Assembly (NCBI RefSeq): GCF_050624435.1
Contig: NC_134542.1
Span: 113,381,677-113,445,676, forward strand
Source: Tenrec ecaudatus
Taxonomy: Eukaryota > Chordata > Mammalia > Afrosoricida > Tenrecidae
Reading direction: 5' to 3'
Length of the DNA: 64,000 bases
Each line of letters opens with the position of its first letter. The stretch's first letter is position 1. The notes under the pieces are model-generated. The model saw only the letters and a list, made by a program, of their open reading frames with translations, was not told where the DNA came from and ran no database searches. Below are positions 55,415 through 64,000 of the stretch, piece by piece. Both the position numbers and the translations under genes were made by a program.

Positions 55415-57475
55415 GTATTTTTTATTATTATTTTCCTACCTTCTCTCCCACCTTTGCTTCCTCTCCTTTCCCTTCCTTCTGTCCTCCTTGTCCTTGTAAG
55501 ACATCAAAATCCTTTGGTGTGAAAACTATTTTTCTTTTATAATGTATCATAAACTATTTATGAGATTGACTAGGTTTGCTGAACATAATGTCCTCAAATT
55601 TTGTCCCCATCCTGAGATTTCTGACAGATCTGTCATCGTCTTTTTAAGGATGCGTAATATTCCATTCTGCGTATGTACTAGTTTGCTTATCTATTCCTCT
55701 ATGGATGGGGTTTTAGGTTGCTTCCAAATTTTTGGTATTATAGAAATGACTGCAGTAAACATAGGTGTGCAGTTATCTGGTTGTTTTGTTCTTTATTTTT
55801 TTACGGTAGATACCATCTAGAAAGATTGCAAGATCATAAGGTATTTGTTTTTGCAATTTCTAAAAGAAGTACCATATCACTTTACATAGTGGTTAGACAA
55901 TTCTCCAATATTCTGAGCAATGTACAAGAATTCTAATCTCTCCACATTCTCCCCAGAATTTATTATTTTCTATCTTTCTGAATTTTACTAAGGGTGTAGG
56001 TGTGAGGCGATATAGCATTGTGGTTTTAATTGGTATTTCTCTTATGGCTAATGAATGTGAACATTTTCATATGGTTGTTGGCTGCCTGGATGTCATCATT
56101 AGTAAACTGTCTATTCAGGTGCCCAAATTTTTATTGTTATTTGTATTCTTCTTATTAAAATGTTATAGTTTTCTATAGATTTTTGAAATTAGCCCTTTTT
56201 TTGACAGATCATTGCCCAATTTTTTTGCCCAGTCTCTGGGTTCTCTTCTTACTCTTTGGATAAAGTCTGTGATATACATAAATGTCATAATTTTAGAAGG
56301 TCCCTGTGCTAGTCTGGGTAGACTAGAGAAACAAATTCATAGGCCCTCATATGTGTATAAGAAAGAGCTTTATATAAAGAGTAATTGTACATTAACAAAA
56401 CATCCCAGCCCAGTCCAGATCAAGTCCAGAAGTCAGATATTAGCCCTTATGTCCGATACTAATCTATAAAGTCCTCTTCAGACTCACGCAACATATGCAA
56501 TGACATCTAATGCAGGAAGATCACTGGCCAGTGGGTGGAAATTCTTGTGGATCCTGTGGCAGTGGAAACATCTCAGCATTGGCAGGGCTCCTTCAGCTCC
56601 AGAGCTCTAGCCTAGCTTCATGTGTCTTGTCTGCAGGAATGTCTCATTGGGAGTGAGCATGTGTCCTGGCTCCAGCAAGCTATTTATTGCCTTAGTGCCT
56701 CCAAATGAGGTCATCAAGCTGCGACCTGATTGACAAGCTAAACTCCAATCTTTCACTCTTACGTCTTAAATTGACAACAGATTATGGAATTACCTCAGTG
56801 CCAGTCCTCTATTTTTCTTCTGTATTATGGACATTTTTATTATGTTTGGTAGTATACTTATGCTTTGTGTTAGAGCTCTTAAGTTCACCCCTAGTTTTTT
56901 ATGGATGATCTTTGTGGATCTAGGGTTTATACTTAGATCTTTAATCCATCTTGAGTTTGTTTTTATATACAGCGTTAGGTATGAGTCCTATTCCATTCAT
57001 TTACAGGTAGATATCCATTTTCTCAAAAGTACCATTTATTGAAAAGGCTATCTCTTCTCTACTTAATGTTTTAGCCCTTTATAAAAAAATCAGGAGTCTG
57101 TAGTTATTGGGTTTTATTTCTTGATTCTCCATTGATGTACATGTCTAGCATTATCTCAATACCAAGCTGTATTGATTATTGTGCCTGTGTAATATACGTT
57201 GGTATCTGGGAGTTATAAGCCTCCTACTTTGTTCTTGTTTTTTTAATGGCATTTTGTTTATCCTGGGCTTCTTTCTATTCCATGTAAAATTGGTGATTAA
57301 CTTTTCCATTTCTTTGAAGAGTTGTACTGGGATTTATATCAGAATGGCACTGAATTTATAGAATGTTTTCCGTAATATTAACATTTTCACTATATTAGGC
57401 CTTCCTATTCATGAACATGGGGCATTCTTCCATGAGCCACATTCTTTTCTCTCTTGTAGAAATGTTTAAAGTATG
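55415..57475 (-). mobile_element. L1 ORF2/3' UTR, antisense, split by an LTR
   Basis: Antisense ORF2 words in order: 'gaacataatgtcctcaaatt', 'tatggatggggttttaggtt', 'ttaattggtatttctcttat', 'attagccctttttttgacag' before the LTR; 'ggatctagggtttatactta', 'aaagtaccatttattgaaaa', 'cattatctcaataccaagct', 'ggcactgaatttatagaatg' after it. The two halves continue across the LTR insertion. It is more diverged than the long-3' UTR L1s, so an older L1. Confidence 0.75.
56305..56797 (-). mobile_element. ERVL-type solo LTR (tenrec subfamily)
   Basis: Plus strand starts 'tgtgctagtctgggtagact' and ends 'attatggaattacctca'. 493 bp. Flanks gtccc (56300-56304) and gtgcc (56798-56802) form a 5 bp duplication with one mismatch. 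It matches the copies at 22748 and 44799 in reverse. It lies in the host intron in the same orientation as the gene. Confidence 0.85.
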
Positions 57476-58210
57476 CTAATGATACTCAACTCTACCTCCG
57501 ATGCTGTATAGTCCTGTCCACTAATCCCAACCTGTCCTTCCTGCTGAGGTCTGCTGCTGCCCAGCTGCTGGATCCCTTTATCACTGACTATAATTGGTCT
57601 CTACCACCTCTCCACACATATGCCTGGTTATGCACGCAAGATGGGCAGAATAGGGAATATAGAGAAAAAGGATGCAGAAAGAAGGACTTAAAGTCACACA
57701 TCCAAGAAAATGAAGCCCAATGCCACTGAAAAGGAATCCTTCCGCATAGTAAGCTGCATCGCTTCGCAGCACACTCCTAGTTAGTACTGCGACGATGTGT
57801 CTTTCATCTTTGTCTGTGGATTCATGTTCATGTATAATGAGCTTTGTCAAGATGCTGACTATGAGGTAGGATAGATAAGAATTCTATTTTGTCTCTGAAA
57901 TTGAAATGGATAATAATTGTCCTTCCGCCAACAAACAATAGACAGTAGAAAAAAATCAGGGGTGGGGGTGGGAACGGACACGGGTGGCAGTGAGTGGGGC
58001 TGGAAATACTTATGAATCACTTTGACTTTACTTCAGTAGGGTTGCACGTTCATTTTAAAAAAAAAAATTGTAACTTAGGTAAGAGTTTACATTTCAGATC
58101 ACTAACTTTAAAGTCTCGTTCCAATGCCCCAACGGCCTTGACTTCCCTCCCACCCCTGTGGATCACCATCGTGCACTTCCCTCAAGTCCACACTCATCAA
58201 CTCTCTAGCC

Positions 58211-58401
58211 CAGTGCTTCTCAACCTTTCTCATGCCATGACCTCTCAGTCCAGTTCCTCATGTGGTGGTGACCCCTAACCATACGTTATTTCCACTGCTA
58301 CTTCATAACTAATTTTGCTACTGTCATGAATCAGTGACCCCTGTGAAAAGGTCATTTGACACCCAGCCCCAAAGGGATCACGACCCACAGGTTGAGAACC
58401 G
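58211..58401 (-). mobile_element. SPIN-type hAT miniature transposon (MITE)
   Basis: Plus strand starts 'cagtgcttctcaacctttct' and ends 'cgacccacaggttgagaacc' plus g. Inside: 'gttcctcatgtggtggtgac' and 'ttttgctactgtcatgaatc', the reverse of the 12198 copy. Duplication ctctagcc (58203-58210) versus ctttagcc (58402-58409). The last bases of one terminus are eroded. Confidence 0.85.
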
Positions 58402-58477
58402 CTTTAGCCCATTGCTTTATTCTCCCTCCTTCATCCTCTCCAGGAACACTGCTGGTGACACACATTATTGTAATCAT

Positions 58478-58612
58478 CTGACTCAAACTCACTACCATGA
58501 CATCCGTTCGGATTCATAGTTGTTCTGTGGGGCAGAGAGGAACTGCCCCAGTGGGTTTCTGAGATGGTAGAAAGCCTTATCTTCCTGATAGTTTTAAGTT
58601 GTTGACTACGTC
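58478..58612 (-). mobile_element. AfroSINE fragment
   Basis: 'gactcaaactcactaccatg', 'aggaactgccccagtgggtt', 'tctgagatggtagaaagcct' in antisense order. The head is lost. Confidence 0.65.
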
Positions 58613-59009
58613 ACCATGGTATATTTGTGTTATTAAACTAAATGAACAGATATGAACATGCATTTAACAATACCTTTCAAACTCGTTTTTATGTATGGAA
58701 ATTTAAAAATAGAATATATGAATTAACTGAAAAACTTTATTGGTAAGTAAACCAATAACTTACTTACCTGAAAGAATGATCTGGCTATTGAGAGTCTTAT
58801 GGTGAAAAAATTAAAAAACAAAAAAACCCAGCAATCTGCTTTCCTGAACACTTAGACCTGAAGAGGAGTTTTTACCTTCAAATGCCTCTAGGTGGTATCG
58901 CAGGTGCACAGAATTGCTATTTGGGCTGTAGCAGACAGGAGAACATTCAACAGCACATGTATAATACAGCCATAAGAATACTTGTAGCAGGTTCTAACAC
59001 ATGACTCAC

Positions 59010-59092
59010 CTGAGTGCAGTAGGAGAAAGGCTTTCTGCAGGCTGGGCTGCACTGCCGAATCGCGGCCGGGCGGGCCTGGGGGGAGCAGCCTC
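59010..59092 (-). CDS. THSD7B: THSD7-type protein, exon ending the last cysteine-rich repeat
   Basis: 83 bp exon between the acceptor ggcatcaccttcccag and the donor gtgagtca on the minus strand, phases 1 in and 0 out. It encodes (G)GCSPQARPAAIRQC, then SPACRKPFSYCTQ, and joins in frame to GGVCGC of the next exon. Four cysteines belong to the end of the final thrombospondin type-1-like repeat. It is GC- and CpG-rich compared with its surroundings (67% or more by eye). The polypyrimidine tract is short. The exon before it was not found in the remaining 4.9 kb, so the next intron is longer than that. Confidence 0.8.
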
Positions 59093-59914
59093 CTGGGAAG
59101 GTGATGCCGTAATCAGTTGCAGATTTCTCAATGAAAAGTGTGTTTTCACTTATGCTGTTTTTCCCGCCCTTCTCAGATGCAGCCTGGCTTGTAGCAGTAT
59201 TTTTTTTAGTCCCTGCCAACAGGGTTGCCTAATACCAGCTGACATTATCCCCAGACCTGTTGTTTGAGATGGGAGACTCTTCTCACACAGGATGCCTACA
59301 ATGGAGGATTTAGGCCTACTCATAAGTAATATAATTATATCCTATGGCTCTATTGGAGAGCGTAGGATATGAGTGTCAAGATCAGTTGAAAAATTGATGA
59401 AATCTCAATGTAAATTCAAGGGCAGAAAATATAGTACTCATTCCACAAATATTTTCCTATAACTCCTGAACAGCCCACATAGGCACCAGAGCTGATCAAA
59501 TAATCAAATATCAAAAGAATGCCATGAATCAGCTCATAAGATCACAATATCAAACAGGTTGGATGTGAATAACATTCCTTATATAAAGCGGAATACACCC
59601 ACACAGTCACACACATTCTTAAGAGGCACAATATATTGGGAAGAGTATGCACAGGGGCTCAGTAAACTTATTTGAATAAACACATTGAAAATGCATGTTC
59701 CTATGATGGGGAGAGCAGCTAAACCCTACTCTTGCTGTCTTGATTAGAAATAAGAGAGGCATATGGAATATCTAAGGATTAGTTAGGTTAAGAACTTAAA
59801 TTAGCATGGTAGGGAAGTATTTAACCTATATTTACATAGCATTGGCTACATTGACAGGCAAAGATTCGATAAATATTCATCCCTTGGTTTCATTTATTTT
59901 AGGCATGTTCTCAG

Positions 59915-60135
59915 GAAGGATAAAAAAGGACACGGTGCTTGGCAAAGTAGAAGGTCAATGAAAAAGAGGCAGACCATCGTCAGAGGGATTGACACAGTGA
60001 TTGCCAGCGGCTGCAACAATGGGCTCAAACACAACAGTTGTGAGAAAGGCGCAAACTCTCACAGTGCCTTTCTCTGTTGTACATAGAATTGTTCTGAGTC
60101 ACAACCAAACTCCACAGCACTTAACAACAACACCA
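59915..60135 (+). mobile_element. RTE/BovB 3' end
   Basis: 'acggtgcttggcaaagtaga', 'aaaaagaggcagaccatcgt', 'gggattgacacagtgattgc', 'gcaacaatgggctcaaacac', 'tctgttgtacatagaattgt', and the tail 'cacttaacaacaacacc'. The best preserved RTE tail in the window. The coding end is decayed. Confidence 0.8.
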
Positions 60136-60220
60136 TATAAATGTAGAAGACAGTTAAGCGTGTATTTGCTCCGGTATAAAGCAATTGCATTTTCACTGTT
60201 CTCTTGAAAATGAACTATGT

Positions 60221-62161
60221 GGGCTGGCCCAAATCCCAACTATGTGGACAGCTGCTCCTCCCCTATCAGAAGAATTTACTTCAGAGGACAGCACTGAAGC
60301 TACAGCTCAGAGAGAGGGACATGTCTGATCAGAGCACACGGGAGCAGATGAAGAGGGAAGAGAGTAGAGCACATCCTGGCCCACCAAGCCTTGAGGATGA
60401 TATCCTTGCTCAGAGAGCCATCGCACAAAGAGGACCATAGGGCTGGCCCCACTTTTGAGACATGACATCCCTCACTGACCCATGGCTCTATGGGGGACAA
60501 CACTGGAGACACAGTGTGGGAATTGCTCCAATCTGACCCCACCAAACTGAGGAAAAACACTAAGGGCATTCAGCAGAACAGCAAGGGGAGCAGAGCAAGG
60601 AAGTCCCAAGGGAATACTAAAAATAGACTTTTGGGCCAGAGTGTGGAACCCCATCAGACTCAACCAGAAAACACGCCTAAAGGACAACAAACAGACCTTG
60701 AGCTATTTACAGGTTTTTCTCTTTTTTTGTCATTATTTTTTGTTGTTGTTTTCCTTTGTTGCTTTGTGTTGCTCTGTCTTGTTTTTGTGCATATTATCTC
60801 TGTAGGTCTATCTAGATAAGATTGACGGGATAAACAATCTGGAGGAGAAAACAATGGGACCTATGGTTCTGGGGGGACATGGGGGGTGGGGAGGAAGGAA
60901 GTGGTGTTAACAAACCCAGGGACAAGGGAACAACAAGTGATCCAAAATTGGTGTCGAGGAGGGTGTAAGAGGCCTGGTAGGGTTTTATCAGGTACAAAGT
61001 AATCAACAGAAATTACTGAAACCCAAATGAAGGCTGAGCATGCTAGTGGGACAAGAGGAAAGTGAAAGGAAATAGAGGAAAGAACTAGGAGGCAAAGGGC
61101 ATTTATAGAGTTCTAAATACAGGCATGTACATATGTAAATATATATGAAGATTAGAAAATAGATCTATGTGCATATATTTTTAGGTTTAGTATTAAGGTA
61201 GCAGATGGACATTGGGCCTCCACTCAAGTTCTCCCTCAATGCAAGAACACTTTGTTCTATTAAACCTGCATTCCATGATGTTCACCTTCGTGACACGATT
61301 GTTGAAGACAAAGCGGGAGCATAAGCGAATGTGGTGAAGAAAGCTGATGGTTCCCAGCTATCAAAAGATATAACATCTGGGCCTTAAAGGCTTGAAGGTA
61401 AGTAAGTGGCCACCTAGCTTAGAAGCAACAAAGCCTACATGGAAGTAGCCAGCCTATGTGATCACAAGATGTCAGAGGGATCAGGTATCAGGCATCAAAG
61501 AGCAAAAAAATCATATCAGTGTGAATGAGGGGGAGTGTGGAATGGGGACCCAAAGCCCATTTGTAGGCAACTGGACACCCCCTTACAGAAGGGTCATGGG
61601 GAGGAGACGAGCCAGTCAGCATGCAGTGTAGCAATGATGAAACATACAACTTTCCTCTAGTTTTTTAATGTTTCCTCTCCCCAACTATCATGATTCCAAT
61701 TCTATCTTACAAGTCTGGCTATACCAGAGGATGTGCACTAGTGCAGATAGGAACTCTAAACACAGGGAATCCAGGATAGATGATCCCTTCAGGACTAGTG
61801 GCGAGAATAGCGATACCAGGAGGGTGGAGGGATGGCAGGGTAGAAAAGGGGAACGAATTACAAAGATCTACATATAACCCCCTCCCTGGAGGATGGACAA
61901 CAGAAAAGTGGGTGAAGAGAGATGTTGGACAGTGTAAGGCATGACAAAATAATAATAATTTATAAATTATCAAGAGTTCGTGAGGGGGATGGATAGGGAG
62001 GGAAGGGAAAAATGAGGAGCTGATACCAAGGGCTCAAGTAGAAAGAAAATGTTTTGAGAATGATGATGGCAACAGCTATATGTATGGATGTATGTATGGA
62101 TTGTGATAAGAGTTGTGTGAGCCCCCAATACATTGATGATGATGAAGAAGAAAAAGAAGAA
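60221..62161 (+). mobile_element. L1 long 3' UTR, 5'-truncated insertion
   Basis: Target duplication gaaaatgaactatgt (60206-60220) versus gaaaatgaactctgt (62162-62176). It starts 'atcccaactatgtggacagc', which corresponds to the reverse complement of 12660-12690 in the inverted copy, and runs without interruption to 'gtgtgagcccccaatacatt'. Instead of pure poly(A) the tail is gatgatgatgaagaagaaaa. It carries one tandem unit (61320-61480). It encodes no protein and serves as the uninverted reference for this 3' UTR. Confidence 0.85.
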
Positions 62162-62394
62162 GAAAATGAACTCTGTAACGCACACAACCCCACAATCTAG
62201 AATTAGCACTTAGATGGAAACTTATAACACGGACATTAGTGTTTTTCATTCTGTAACCTAAGCATGGTGTTCCAAATCATTATGGCATTACTGTAACACT
62301 CTGCACAGTACAAAGTGTGTGCTCCTAGAGGAAACGGACCTCTTGGACACGGCGAAGGCAATAGTAGCACTTTTGTAGTTTGTAAGTAGGACCT

Positions 62395-62568
62395 TTGGTG
62401 GTGTATATGTGTTCGGCTATAGTTTGCATGGTTGGCAGTTCAAAACCACCAGCAGCTCTCTAGAAAAAAGACTGGGCTTTCTACTCCTGTAAACCATTAT
62501 GGTCTCTGTGGAAAGCCAGAGGGGGTCGCTATAGCATTGACTTGATGGCTGTCAGTTGCCCTTTTGGG
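62395..62568 (+). mobile_element. AfroSINE
   Basis: 'ggttggcagttcaaaaccac', 'gggctttctactcctgtaaa', 'gggggtcgctatagcattga', 'cttgatggctgtcagttg'. Good match to the tenrec-type consensus words. Confidence 0.8.
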
Positions 62569-62584
62569 GCGGTAGTTTTTTTAA

Positions 62585-62768
62585 CGAGTTCTGGTGGCAC
62601 AGAGTGATGGGTGAGTGCGGGAGGGCTCCACACACAAGAGGCAGTTCAAACCGCTAGGTGCTCTGAGGGAGAAAGAAGAAATTGTCTGTTCCTGTTAAGA
62701 TTTTGTCTGAGAAAGCTGATGTAGGCTCATTAAAACTTGATGGAAGTGGATTCAGATTTGGTTTATAG
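62585..62768 (+). mobile_element. AfroSINE
   Basis: 'gagttctggtggcacagagt', 'ggcagttcaaaccgctaggt', 'gtctgttcctgttaagattt', 'acttgatggaagtggattca'. In tandem with the preceding copy. Confidence 0.75.
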
Positions 62769-62904
62769 TATCTAAAACAGAGATATTTGCATTTTAAGAA
62801 GATAATACAGTTTTAGTTATATTGAGTAAATGTACTGGTTGGTATTGGTGACCTGAACTTATTCCTCAGATAAGCAAGATTATTACTGTCTAAATACAGA
62901 ACTC

Positions 62905-63085
62905 AACCTGCTTCCCAACAATCACTTCTGACACACAGTGGCTCTGTAGGGCAGAAGAGACCTGTTCCCTGGGCTTCCAAGGCTAGAAAAGATGGGAACA
63001 GAAAGCCCATCTTACTCCTGCTGGGCAGCTGGTGGGTCTGAAATGCTGACCTCTGGAAGCAGCCCAATGCTGGTAACAGTTCGTT
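62905..63085 (-). mobile_element. AfroSINE
   Basis: 'gtggctctgtagggcagaag', 'gagacctgttccctgggctt', 'ccaaggctagaaaagatggg', 'gctggtgggtctgaaatgct' in antisense order. Confidence 0.75.
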
Positions 63086-63214
63086 TCCTCTCAGCAAATT
63101 GTTTCGTGGAGGTACTTTCTGATTTTTGGTATGGCATAGAGACTGTCTAGTTTTAATGACAATGACAACTCGCAAAACAGGCAAGTAGGTAAATTGATAA
63201 TTATAAATACTTTA

Positions 63215-63375
63215 AACACACTCCATGCTGTCAAGTCAATGCTGACTCATAGTGACCCCCTGTGGGTTCTGAGAGAGTAACTGTTGATGGGAGTGGCAAG
63301 CCCGTCTTTCTCCTGCAGAGCTGCTGGTGGTTTGCAACTGCCCGCCATGGGGGTCACAGGCCATTATGTAACCAA
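63215..63375 (-). mobile_element. AfroSINE
   Basis: 'ccatgctgtcaagtcaatgc', 'tgactcatagtgaccccctg', 'tttctcctgcagagctgctg', 'gtggtttgcaactgcccgcc'. Confidence 0.8.
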
Positions 63376-63789
63376 CATACAGTGCGATGTAAAAACAGGG
63401 ACAAATCTATGCCAACAAGACAAGAAGGCATTCCAAAGTACCTTGAAAATTATTGAAAAGACCATTTCTTTAGGTAAATTGCTTCAAACTCAAGGAATGC
63501 TTGGATCTCTATCTTGCATGCAGATATTACGTAAAGATCATGATTAGTTAAAATATTAAGAAACAAAACACAAATAAGCTTCCATTTTGTGCCTACAATC
63601 TTCTGCAATTTAGAAGAAGAAGGTTTTGAACTATTAGCCAGTATGGTAATATTGTTAAAAACATACCTTTATTAATTATTTTAATGTAAATTACAATACA
63701 GGCTTTATAAGTTATCACAGTCATGTAGGAGGATAGAGGGACGTGATCAAACCCTCCCAGAATGTGAGATTGTTGCCATCACTGTTTTG

Positions 63790-64000
63790 TTTTGTTTGAG
63801 ATGAGCTTGTTTGTCACTGAAGACTAGGTCCAAGGCCATTTCAATTTTATTGACTTTTGTTTTAAAGTAATACCTATCCCTTTCCTTTAAAAAAAACACA
63901 TCAGATTATGATTTTTAAAGATTATATTTTGTGTTTCAGTGCATTTCTGTTTGTTCTTTGTCTGATGATGTACTATGGATCTTTAATAGACTTGTTTGCT
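63790..64000 (-). mobile_element. Probable L1 3' UTR fragment at the window edge
   Basis: 'ttgtttgagatgagcttgtt', 'gccatttcaattttatt' match 29230-29300, which leads into antisense ORF2. The rest is A/T-rich and runs off the right edge. Confidence 0.45.

Larger units (their letters stand above)
54508..59009 (-). other. Intron upstream of the linker exon
   Basis: About 4.5 kb, phase 0. Roughly half is an antisense L1 split by a solo LTR. A SPIN element and an AfroSINE lie near its 5' side. 54520-55414 and 57480-58200 hold nothing I can name, apart from a possible L2 relic near 54820-54950. Confidence 0.75.
59093..64000 (-). other. Part of a long intron upstream of the first visible THSD7-type exon
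   Basis: Inferred to be intron because the exon at 59010-59092 has an acceptor and no upstream exon is seen. Contents: RTE tail, L1 3' end, four SINEs. 59093-59914 and 63380-63790 show nothing I can name. Confidence 0.6.

Noticed and set aside
59093-64000. Search for the next upstream THSD7-type exon
   Set aside because: No minus-strand open segment with acceptor, donor, the right phase (ending in phase 1) and W/C-rich thrombospondin-repeat coding was found; the best frames overlap SINEs or L1.
1-64000. tRNA, rRNA and snRNA genes
   Set aside because: tRNA-like heads are present only as parts of AfroSINEs and lack complete cloverleaf arms; nothing resembling rRNA or snRNA was seen.

Overview
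This is nuclear DNA from a placental mammal, almost certainly an afrotherian and most likely a tenrec (Tenrecidae, Echinops-like). Three kinds of repeat support this: about thirty AfroSINE copies of the tenrec-like type (typical 3' end 'gatggcagtgagtttggttt'), RTE/BovB elements with the afrotherian-type tail, and two SPIN-type hAT miniature transposons, a horizontally transferred family known from tenrec. There are no bacterial genes, operons, CRISPR arrays or RNA genes that I can support. The sequence is mostly intergenic and intronic and packed with layered retroelements.

The one host gene lies on the minus strand, from about 59.1 kb down to about 38.85 kb. Four consecutive 3'-terminal coding exons (59010-59092, 54315-54507, 50375-50462, 39953-40034) have canonical splice sites and phases that fit each other. 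They encode the end of the last cysteine-rich extracellular module, a linker, one transmembrane helix and a short cytoplasmic tail ending PLTLAYDGDLDM. I read this as the C-terminus of a thrombospondin type-1 domain-containing protein 7, best fit THSD7B, with THSD7A as the alternative. A repeat-free 3' UTR of roughly 1.1 kb follows, with a candidate poly(A) signal at 38862. The earlier exons lie beyond the right edge, and bases 1 to about 38.8 kb are downstream flank.

Layout: 1-2.5 kb is the 5' half of an L1 on the minus strand (5' UTR and start of ORF1). 2.5-9.7 kb holds SINEs, BovB and old L1 fragments. 9.7-11.9 kb holds two ERVL-type LTRs and an old L1 tail. 11.88-20.56 kb is one RTE/BovB copy broken by a SPIN element, by a 5 kb L1 with a 5' inversion, and by another L1 that itself carries a nested L1. 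20.6-23.45 kb is an ERVL pol remnant with its 3' LTR, into which a second LTR has jumped. 23.5-38.8 kb is mixed old repeats, including an L1 tail with target-site duplication and a solo LTR. 38.8-59.1 kb is the THSD7-type gene end, with SINEs, a solo LTR, BovB tails, an L1 split by a solo LTR and a second SPIN in its introns. 59.1-64 kb is further intron or upstream sequence with a 1.94 kb L1 3' end and SINEs.

Nothing here is a convincing undescribed protein system. The most informative material is the retroelement stratigraphy: an L1 lineage with an unusually long 3' UTR (about 2.4 kb by my reading) containing variable tandem units, one twin-primed 5'-inverted copy, and two candidate 3' transductions, each bounded by target-site duplications visible in the sequence.
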